Source: Microbacterium sp. (GTDB taxonomy: Bacteria > Actinomycetota > Actinomycetes > Actinomycetales > Microbacteriaceae). Taken from it: a stretch of 5,804 bases of DNA. The DNA lies in assembly GCA_029267645.1 (NCBI GenBank), contig JAJUIM010000132.1, positions 1-5,804 of the forward strand. Reading direction: 5' to 3'. The stretch's first letter is position 1, and each line of letters starts with the position of its first letter. The position numbers and the translations under genes were made by a program. Below, one piece after another: positions 1 through 4,943 of this stretch. A model generated the notes under the pieces. It was given only the letters and a program-made list of their open reading frames with translations, made no database searches and had not been told where the DNA came from.

Positions 1-282
1 AACCTCGGCGTGAACCAGACGCTCGTGCGCTCGATCAACACGTCGGTCGTGGCCGCGCTGCCGGTCGCCGCGATCCTCTTCATCGGCGTGTTCGGCATGG
101 GCGCGGAGACGCTGAGCGACATCTCGCTGTCGATCTTCGTCGGCATCATCGTCGCGACGTACTCGACCCTGTTCGTCTCGGCGCCGCTCTACGCGTTCAT
201 GCGCGAGAAGGAGCCGGCGATCGCGCAGCGCGATGCGAGGATTCTCGCAGAGCGCGCGGAGGCGGACGGCGACGAGGCCTAG
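1..282 (+). CDS. secF: Protein translocase subunit SecF, C-terminal part (5' end outside window)
   Basis: The frame is open from base 1, and the 93 visible residues end at a TAG codon. SecF works with SecD in the cytoplasmic membrane and uses the proton motive force to help the SecYEG/SecA machinery finish protein export. The visible part opens with NLGVNQTLVRSINTS, which matches the conserved SecF signature before the fifth membrane segment. Hydrophobic helices follow at about residues 16-35 and 41-66, fitting the last two of six helices. The tail is short, charged and cytoplasmic (REKEPAIAQRDAR onward) and rich in Ala, Glu and Asp. An ATG lies in frame at base 10, but it falls inside the conserved motif and is not the true start. 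rsh begins 46 bases downstream on the same strand, so read-through transcription is plausible. The stop codon also forms the first three bases of a possible -10 box for the next gene. Confidence 0.93.
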   Translation, partial: NLGVNQTLVRSINTSVVAALPVAAILFIGVFGMGAETLSDISLSIFVGIIVATYSTLFVSAPLYAFMREKEPAIAQRDARILAERAEADGDEA

Positions 283-285
283 AAT
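280..285 (+). promoter_or_regulatory. Candidate -10 box (TAGAAT) ahead of rsh, overlapping the secF stop codon
   Basis: TAGAAT matches the sigma-70/SigA consensus TATAAT at five of six positions, a rare word in DNA this GC-rich. It ends six bases before an ATG at 292, the spacing expected if transcription starts on that A and gives a leaderless mRNA, which is common in actinobacteria. No good TTGACA-like -35 box sits 16-18 bases upstream (the sequence there is CGGAGG-like), and there is no extended -10 TG. The assignment therefore rests on the -10 and its spacing alone. If real, it would let rsh be transcribed independently of secF. Confidence 0.4.
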
Positions 286-291
286 CGACGC

Positions 292-336
292 ATGAAGGCT
301 GATGCGCGCGCCACGCCCGGGAGAGACGATGGCTGA
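292..336 (+). CDS. Possible 14-residue leaderless upstream ORF (leader peptide) overlapping the rsh start
   Basis: An ATG at 292, six bases after TAGAAT, opens a 14-codon frame (MKADARATPGRDDG) that stops at TGA 334-336. It is in a different frame from rsh, and its last eight bases (ATGGCTGA) include the rsh start codon at 329-331. A ribosome translating it would pass straight through the hairpin that hides the rsh ribosome-binding site, so it could couple or control rsh translation. No homologue is known to me and the peptide has no run of one amino acid as in classic attenuators. It may be a chance frame, and only the promoter spacing and the overlap support it. Confidence 0.25.
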   Translation: MKADARATPGRDDG

Positions 337-359
337 ATCGCTCTCGACGTCTCCCGGGC
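315..359 (+). promoter_or_regulatory. RNA hairpin sequestering the rsh ribosome-binding site
   Basis: GCCCGGGAGA (315-324) and TCTCCCGGGC (350-359) are perfect 10-base inverted copies around a 25-base loop. The left arm contains the GGGAG-type Shine-Dalgarno (319-325), and the loop contains the ATG at 329. An alternative inner stem pairs GAGAG (321-325) and CGAT (327-330) with ATCG (337-340) and CTCTC (341-345), with a bulged A326 and the six-base loop GGCTGA. It can stack on the outer GCCCGG/CCGGGC pairs, and this form also occludes the start codon. There is no U-tract, and the hairpin lies inside the 5' end of the gene, so a terminator is unlikely. A role in limiting rsh translation is inferred; hairpins also arise easily in GC-rich DNA. 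Confidence 0.45.
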
Positions 360-2575
360 CCAGCCTTCGCTGGCTCGTTCCGCGCATCTTCACCCGCGCG
401 AAGCCCAACGCGTCGGTGCGCAGGCTCATCGACACCGTCCGGCAGAATCACCCGCGCGGCGACCTGAGCCTCATCGACAAGGCGTACGCGGTCGCGGAGG
501 AGAAGCACAGAGGGCAGAAGCGCCGCAGCGGCGAGCCGTACATCACGCATCCGCTCGCGGTCGCGCAGATCCTGGCCGAGCTCGGCCTCGCGCCCCGCGC
601 GATCGCCGCGGCATTGCTGCACGACACGGTCGAGGACACGGGCTACGCGCTCGACGAGCTCACGGCCGAGTTCGGCGACGAGGTCGCGCTGCTCGTCGAC
701 GGCGTCACGAAGCTCGACAAGGTCAAGTACGGCGAGAGCGCGCAGGCCGAGACCGTGCGCAAGATGATCGTCGCCATGTCGAAGGACGTCCGCGTCCTCG
801 TCATCAAGCTCGCCGACCGCCTGCACAATGCGCGCACCTGGGGCTTCGTCCCGCCTGAGAAGGCGAAGAAGAAGGCGACCGAGACGCTCGAGATCTACGC
901 GCCGCTCGCGCACCGCCTCGGCATCGCCGCGATCAAGAGCGAGCTCGAGGACCTCTCGTTCGCGGTGCTCTACCCGAAGATCTACAACGAGATCGACAGC
1001 CTCGTGAAGCAGCGCACGCCGCAGCGCGAGCAGTACGTGCAAAAGGTCATCGACGAGGTGGGGCGCGACCTCGCCGACCTGCGCATCCGCGGCACCGTCT
1101 CGGGGCGCCCGAAGCAGCTCTACTCCGTCTACCAGAAGATGGTCGTGCGGGGCCGCGAGTTCGACGACATCTACGACCTCATCGGCATCCGCGTGATCGT
1201 GCCGTCCGTGCGAGACTGCTACGCCGTGCTCGGCGCGATCCACGCGCGCTGGACGCCGCTGCCCGGGCGGTTCAAGGACTACATCGCGACGCCCAAGTTC
1301 AACCTCTACCGCTCGCTCCACACGACCGTCATCGGCCCGGGCGGCCGCACGGTCGAGATCCAGATCCGCACGCAGGAGATGCACCAGCAGGCCGAGTACG
1401 GCGTGGCGGCGCACTGGATGTACAAGGAGCGCATGACGCAGACGGGCGGCAAGCCCGACGACAAGGCGTCGAGCCAGGACATGGCGTGGATCGCGCGCCT
1501 CAGCGACTGGCAGGCGGAGACGAAGGATCCGGGCGAGTTCCTCGATTCGCTCCGCTTCGAGATCGGTGCGAAGGAGGTCTACGTCTTCACGCCGAAGGGG
1601 CGTGTGATCGGGCTTCCGAAGGGCGCGACCCCCGTCGACTTCGCGTTCGCGGTGCACACCGAGATCGGCTACCGCACGATGGGGGCGAAGGTCAACGGCC
1701 GACTCGTGCCGCTGGAGACCGAGTTGACCTCGGGCGACGTCGTCGAGGTCTTCACCTCGAAGAACCCCGATGCGGGCCCGAGCCAGGACTGGCTGAGCTT
1801 CGTGAAGAGCACCCGCGCGCGCAACAAGATCCGCGCGTGGTTCACGAAGGAGCGCCGTGAGGAGGCGATCGAGCAGGGCAAGGAGGCGATCGCGCGCGCG
1901 ATGCGCCGCCAGAGCATCTCGTTCGGCCGCCTCAAGGAGGCGCTGCCCGAGGTGGCTTCGGGCCTGCGCTACGACGACATCTCGGCGCTGTACGCGGCGG
2001 TCGGAGAGGGGCACGTTTCGGCCCAGTCGGTGCTCGAGAAGGTGCAGAGTGCGCTGAGCGACAGCGATGCGGGCACGGGCGCCGTCGAGCTGCCGCCGAC
2101 CGCGCGCGAGCGCCAGCGCGTGGGGGACTCGGGCGTGCTCGTGCGCGGGGCGCCGGACATCCTCGTGAAGCTCGCGAAGTGCTGCACCCCCGTGCCGGGC
2201 GACGACATCGTCGGCTTCGTCACGCGCGGCAGCGGCGTCTCGGTGCACCGCTCTGACTGTGCGAACGTCGCGGCGCTCAAGGAGGATCCCGAGCGCATGA
2301 TCGACGTCACGTGGGCGCCGTCGACGAAGGCCGTGTTCCTCGTGCACATCCAGGTCGAGGCGCTCGACCGCGGCGGGCTGCTGAGCGACATCACGCGCGT
2401 GCTGAGCGAGCACCACGTCAACATCCTCTCGGCGTCGGTGCAGACGACGCGCAATCAGCTCGCGATCAGCCGGTACGTCTTCGAGATGGGCGACACGGTG
2501 CACCTCGACCGCGTGCTGAACGCCGTGCGGCGGATCGAGGGCGTCTACGACGTGTACCGCGTGACCTCGTCCTGA
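329..2575 (+). CDS. rsh: Bifunctional (p)ppGpp synthetase/hydrolase, RelA/SpoT family (Rsh)
   Basis: This cytoplasmic, ribosome-associated enzyme transfers pyrophosphate from ATP to GDP or GTP to make (p)ppGpp, and also hydrolyses it, setting the stringent response. The 748 residues have the full long-RSH layout. The HD hydrolase domain (about 40-190) has THP His74, His98-Asp99 in LLHDTVEDT, and Asp163/Asn167 in KLADRLHN, so hydrolysis should be intact. The synthetase domain (about 240-360) has YDLIGIR, the RFKD motif (314-317) typical of bifunctional enzymes, and EIQIRT with Glu343. A TGS domain follows at about 415-479. Next is a zinc-finger-like region with Cys618, Cys619, His640 and Cys644, then a C-terminal ACT domain at about 669-744. 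Start choice: ATG 329 has GGGAGAG just upstream and gives a family-like N-terminus. An in-frame ATG at 302 would add nine residues, with only a weak GAAGG before it. The 3' end overlaps the convergent AbiEi-like gene by 31 bases. Confidence 0.96.
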   Translation: MAESLSTSPGPSLRWLVPRIFTRAKPNASVRRLIDTVRQNHPRGDLSLIDKAYAVAEEKHRGQKRRSGEPYITHPLAVAQILAELGLAPRAIAAALLHDTVEDTGYALDELTAEFGDEVALLVDGVTKLDKVKYGESAQAETVRKMIVAMSKDVRVLVIKLADRLHNARTWGFVPPEKAKKKATETLEIYAPLAHRLGIAAIKSELEDLSFAVLYPKIYNEIDSLVKQRTPQREQYVQKVIDEVGRDLADLRIRGTVSGRPKQLYSVYQKMVVRGREFDDIYDLIGIRVIVPSVRDCYAVLGAIHARWTPLPGRFKDYIATPKFNLYRSLHTTVIGPGGRTVEIQIRTQEMHQQAEYGVAAHWMYKERMTQTGGKPDDKASSQDMAWIARLSDWQAETKDPGEFLDSLRFEIGAKEVYVFTPKGRVIGLPKGATPVDFAFAVHTEIGYRTMGAKVNGRLVPLETELTSGDVVEVFTSKNPDAGPSQDWLSFVKSTRARNKIRAWFTKERREEAIEQGKEAIARAMRRQSISFGRLKEALPEVASGLRYDDISALYAAVGEGHVSAQSVLEKVQSALSDSDAGTGAVELPPTARERQRVGDSGVLVRGAPDILVKLAKCCTPVPGDDIVGFVTRGSGVSVHRSDCANVAALKEDPERMIDVTWAPSTKAVFLVHIQVEALDRGGLLSDITRVLSEHHVNILSASVQTTRNQLAISRYVFEMGDTVHLDRVLNAVRRIEGVYDVYRVTSS

Positions 2576-3108
2576 TCGAGCAGCGCCGCCACGCGCGTCG
2601 TGTACCGCAGACGGCGCGGCCTGCCGAGCCAGGTGCGCAGGCGCTCGTGCAGTTCGATCCTGGCGCAGAACCACGCGGCGGCGCGCGCGTCGTCCGGCGT
2701 CGCCTCGTCGAGCACGATCGCGCGGCCGACGTCGTAGAAGGTGCGCTCGAGCGTCGTGACGGCGACGCCCGCGATCTCTTCCAGATCGCCGGACGCGAGG
2801 GGCCAGGTGTGCGCGATGAGGCCCGTGCGCCAGTGCCGCCGAGTGGGCTCGCCCTCCCGCTGCTGCACATGGTGCGGATCGGGTTCATCGGCCAGCGCGC
2901 CGTGGATCCACGCCGCCGACGTGCGCACGGCCGCGCAGCCGTCGGGCACGAGCTCGGCCGCGGCGGATGCGCGCAGCAGCGCCGTGTCGGGCGACGCGGG
3001 CGGCGCGAACGCCGTGCGCGAGACGCGCCGCAGATCGCCGTCGAGCGCCGCCGCCGTCAGCTCGGCGACCGAGAGGGGACGACCGGGGAGGTACGCGAAG
3101 GGGGTCAT
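2545..3108 (-). CDS. Hypothetical protein resembling AbiEi-family type IV antitoxins
   Basis: The 187-residue product has no enzyme motif I recognise. Two stretches resemble the widespread actinobacterial AbiEi-like proteins: AVRTSAAWIHGAL (60-72), like the 'histidine, alanine-alanine, hydrophobic-HG' segment, and GVAVTTLERTFYDVGR (114-129), like the 'VTxxxRTxxDLAR' segment. In true AbiE systems AbiEi is a DNA-binding antitoxin paired with the nucleotidyltransferase AbiEii. No AbiEii partner is present here, and no clear N-terminal winged helix is visible, so an antitoxin role is not supported; similar orphans occur in Microbacteriaceae at this locus. Start choice: ATG 3108 lies six bases after CATACT, a good leaderless arrangement. 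ATG 3129 would add MTRHTRG and has only AGGGGG two bases before it. The start lies 57 bases after the DUF349 stop on the same strand. The last ten codons or so lie antisense to the rsh 3' end. Confidence 0.72.
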   Translation of the reverse strand: MTPFAYLPGRPLSVAELTAAALDGDLRRVSRTAFAPPASPDTALLRASAAAELVPDGCAAVRTSAAWIHGALADEPDPHHVQQREGEPTRRHWRTGLIAHTWPLASGDLEEIAGVAVTTLERTFYDVGRAIVLDEATPDDARAAAWFCARIELHERLRTWLGRPRRLRYTTRVAALLDQDEVTRYTS

Positions 3109-3130
3109 GCCGCGAGTATGTCGCGTCATG
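3106..3130 (-). promoter_or_regulatory. Inverted repeat overlying the promoter/start of the AbiEi-like gene
   Basis: CATGCCGCGA and TCGCGTCATG are inverted copies matching at nine of ten positions, separated by GTATG. On the minus strand the centre reads CATACT, a -10-like hexamer (four of six to TATAAT) placed six bases before the ATG at 3108, so the site may be both a leaderless promoter and an operator. Both candidate start codons (3129 and 3108) fall at the outer ends of the repeat. No TTGACA-like -35 is seen. AbiEi proteins elsewhere are known to bind inverted repeats in their own promoters, which makes autoregulation a reasonable but unproven reading. The repeat could also form a small hairpin in read-through RNA from the DUF349 gene. 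Confidence 0.35.
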
Positions 3131-3165
3131 GCCCCCTGGCGCGGATGCCTGTGGAGAACCGGCCG

Positions 3166-4551
3166 TCAGCCGCCGATCGCGCGCAGCCAGGCGGTGCGCG
3201 CGTCGATTGCGTCCTGCGCCTCGCGCGCGGCCCGGTCGTCGCCGGCCTCGCGCGCCGCGGCGAGCGCGCGCGCGTACTCCTCGATGGACTCGCGCAGCTG
3301 GGCGCCCATGTCGTTGGCGCGTGCCTTCGTCTCGGGGTTGTTGCGCTTCCAGTCGACGTCCTCGCGCTCCTTGAGCGCGTTCTCGATGCGGCGCATGCGG
3401 CCGTCGAGGTCGCGCTCGACGTCGCGCGGGAAGATGCGCCCGACCTCGTCCCAGCGACGCTGGATGCCCGTGAGCACCTGGCGAGCCTTCTTGAGGTCGG
3501 CGATGTCTGCGACCTGCGCGGCCTCCTGCAGCAGGGCCTCGCGGGCCTCGATACGCGGCTTGGACTCGGCCTGCTCCTCGGCGTTGCGCTCGGCACGAGC
3601 GCCGTAGAGCACGTCACCGGCCGCCTTGAAGCGGGCCCAGAGCGCGTCGTCGGCCTTGCGGCCGGCGCGGCCCGAGGCCTTCCACTCGTCGAGCAGGTCG
3701 CGGTAGGCGGGGATGCCGTCCTCGCCGCGGGGCGCGAGCGCCTCGGCGCGCTCGATCAGGCGGGTCTTCGCGGCCTTGGCGGCCTTGTGCACCTCGTCGA
3801 GCTCGGCGAAGAACTGGCGGCGTGCGCGCTCGACGGTCGAGCGCGCGTCGCGGAAGCGCTTCCAGAGCGCCTGCGCCGTCGACTTCGGCAGGCGCGGCCC
3901 CGTCTTCTGGTGCTGCTGCCACTGCGCGAAGAGATCGTTGAGGTCGGCCGTGGCCTGCTTCCACTGGATCGACTGCGGGTCGCGCGCCGCGAGGGCCTCG
4001 ACCTTCTCGACGATCGCGGTGCGCTCGGCGATCGCCTCGTCGACGACGGCGCGCTGGGCCGCCGCCTCCTGGGCGCTCGCCTCCTCGAGCTCGTCGATCA
4101 TGCTCTTGAGGCGCGTCTCGAGCGCGGGCAGGTCGCCGACCGCTGCGGCGCCCACGACCTCGCCGCGGAGCTGGACGGCCTGCTTGCGCAGCTCGGACGC
4201 CGAGACGCCGCCGGCCTGGTGGCGCTGCTCGATCGCCTGCACCTTGAAGGCCAGGTCGTCGTACTTGCGCACGTAGTACTGCAGCGCCTCGTCGTGCGTG
4301 CCGTCGGGGTACTCGCCGACGACGCGCCACTCGTCGCCCTCGCGCACCGACACGACGCCGTTCTCGTCGACGCGGCCGAAGTCGGCGGCGCCGGGGGTCG
4401 ACGGGATCGTCGGCGGGACGACGGCCGGGGCCTCCGGCGTCGTAGGGGCGGCGGGCTTCGCGCGCTTGGCGAAGGCAGCGGGACTGGGCACGGGACCGGG
4501 CTTCGGTGCGGCGGTCTCGTCGGCGGCTGGTGTGTTGTCGGAGGTCGACAC
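3166..4551 (-). CDS. DUF349 domain-containing coiled-coil protein
   Basis: This 461-residue soluble protein has no signal peptide or membrane helix. Residues 1-55 are a low-complexity linker rich in Pro, Ala and Thr. Residues 57-100 ([27 protein letters not shown]...[12 protein letters not shown]) form the small conserved N-terminal segment of actinobacterial members. The rest is almost entirely charged helix with about three DUF349 repeats. They are marked by W210...LW230KRF...RRQFFAELD (about 180-255), W290...LW305[11 protein letters not shown] (about 258-320) and IQRRW367[10 protein letters not shown]...[12 protein letters not shown] (about 340-400). The biochemical role of DUF349 is unknown to me. 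The GTG start at 4549-4551 is supported by AGGAG six bases upstream and by the family-like beginning. The gene lies between the small membrane gene (72 bases upstream) and the AbiEi-like gene on one strand, so co-transcription is plausible. Its length is normal for actinobacterial members and nothing looks broken. Confidence 0.9.
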   Translation of the reverse strand: MSTSDNTPAADETAAPKPGPVPSPAAFAKRAKPAAPTTPEAPAVVPPTIPSTPGAADFGRVDENGVVSVREGDEWRVVGEYPDGTHDEALQYYVRKYDDLAFKVQAIEQRHQAGGVSASELRKQAVQLRGEVVGAAAVGDLPALETRLKSMIDELEEASAQEAAAQRAVVDEAIAERTAIVEKVEALAARDPQSIQWKQATADLNDLFAQWQQHQKTGPRLPKSTAQALWKRFRDARSTVERARRQFFAELDEVHKAAKAAKTRLIERAEALAPRGEDGIPAYRDLLDEWKASGRAGRKADDALWARFKAAGDVLYGARAERNAEEQAESKPRIEAREALLQEAAQVADIADLKKARQVLTGIQRRWDEVGRIFPRDVERDLDGRMRRIENALKEREDVDWKRNNPETKARANDMGAQLRESIEEYARALAAAREAGDDRAAREAQDAIDARTAWLRAIGG

Positions 4552-4566
4552 GGGAGGCTCCTCGGC

Positions 4567-4598
4567 GCGGGGTCCGCGGGAAGGGGAAAGGGACCCGC
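4567..4598 (-). repeat. Intergenic inverted repeat between the small membrane gene and the DUF349 gene
   Basis: GGGTCC (4570-4575) and GGACCC (4591-4596) are perfect inverted copies around 15 bases. Two further pairs (4567-4568 with 4597-4598) extend the stem if G4569 is bulged. It sits in the 72-base gap, just upstream of the DUF349 ribosome-binding site. No U-run follows on either strand, so it is not a canonical terminator. It could be a leader hairpin of the DUF349 mRNA, or chance. A weak -10-like TAGGCT (4606 to 4601, minus strand) lies just upstream, with no matching -35. Confidence 0.25.
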
Positions 4599-4623
4599 CC
4601 AGCCTATGGCATCCGGGGCCGGA

Positions 4624-4845
4624 TTACTCGGCTTCGACCTGCTGCTCGGTCGCGCCGGGACCGACCGTGTAGAACGCAGTCTGACCGGCGATCGCGCCGA
4701 GCACGACGACGCCCGCGACGACGCACGCGACGATGTTGTCGCGCCTGCGGCGCCCGATCTGCGCCTCGTGGACTTGCGTCCGAGCCCTGTAGATGCGTGC
4801 GCGCTCGCGCTCTGCGCGCTCGCGACGCTGTCTGGCCGTTGCCAC
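4624..4845 (-). CDS. Small single-pass membrane protein, similar to the N-terminal anchor of a locus-linked peptidyl-prolyl isomerase
   Basis: The 73-residue product has a strongly charged N-terminal helix rich in Arg and Glu (about 2-30, including [10 protein letters not shown]). An RRRRDN cluster (32-37) follows, then one membrane segment (about 38-61, [22 protein letters not shown]) and a short outside tail, [14 protein letters not shown]. The basic cluster places the N-terminus inside. In Microbacteriaceae the gene between DUF349 and rarA usually encodes a cyclophilin-type isomerase with just this N-terminus (VHxxQ...RRRxDN, membrane helix, GPG). Here the protein stops right after the anchor, and no cyclophilin residues follow in the 72 bases before the DUF349 gene. 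Start: GGAGG (4854-4850) fits the GTG at 4845 (four-base gap) better than the ATG at 4848 (one-base gap). The promoter at 4886-4914 excludes longer forms. Function is unknown. The anchor comparison is from memory of the family. Confidence 0.75.
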   Translation of the reverse strand: MATARQRRERAERERARIYRARTQVHEAQIGRRRRDNIVACVVAGVVVLGAIAGQTAFYTVGPGATEQQVEAE

Positions 4846-4885
4846 CATGCCTCCATGACGGGGATCTGACGAGAGAACCCGGGAG

Positions 4886-4914
4886 ACGATACGCCCCTGG
4901 CCCGCGGGGTTCAA
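4886..4914 (-). promoter_or_regulatory. Sigma-70-type promoter for the small membrane gene
   Basis: On the minus strand, TTGAAC (4914-4909) and TATCGT (4891-4886) are separated by exactly 17 bases. Each matches the SigA consensus at four of six positions, including TTGA of the -35 and T, A and final T of the -10. A start about seven bases on, near 4879, would leave a 5' leader of roughly 35 bases before the GGAGG and GTG/ATG start. The spacer contains the palindrome CCCGCGGG (4901-4908), a possible but unproven protein site. This promoter lies within the longer open frame that starts at 4950, which argues against that start. Confidence 0.5.
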
Positions 4915-4930
4915 ACTTCGCCACGCGGGA

Positions 4931-4943
4931 TACCGTTGAGGGG
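4931..4943 (+). promoter_or_regulatory. Candidate leaderless -10 region for rarA
   Basis: TACCGT (4931-4936) fits the TANNNT form of an actinobacterial -10 box and ends seven bases before the rarA ATG at 4944. This suggests transcription begins at or near the start codon. A GAGGGG directly abuts the ATG with no spacer, too close to act as a normal Shine-Dalgarno, which also points to leaderless translation. The -35 position holds only weak sequence (GGTTCA, with a 17-base spacer). This region and the minus-strand promoter share the 95-base divergent gap 4849-4943. Confidence 0.35.

Noticed and set aside
302..328. Nine-residue N-terminal extension of Rsh from ATG 302
   Set aside because: ATG 329 has the better ribosome-binding site and a more usual N-terminus. 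Kept only as an alternative, since GAAGG lies just upstream of 302.
197..2674. An 825-codon open frame on the minus strand opposite rsh
   Set aside because: Its translation is a low-complexity mix rich in Arg, Ala, Asp, Leu and Val, as expected from antisense to a GC-rich gene. It has no domain, and rsh explains the region fully.
2576..2680. Possible rho-independent terminator after rsh
   Set aside because: No GC stem followed by a T-run is present on the plus strand, and the region is coding on the minus strand.
2311..4869. An 852-codon open frame on the plus strand across the minus-strand cluster
   Set aside because: It crosses the ends of several well-supported genes, has an Arg/Ala/Gly/Leu-biased composition and shows no motif. 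It is a GC-rich shadow frame.
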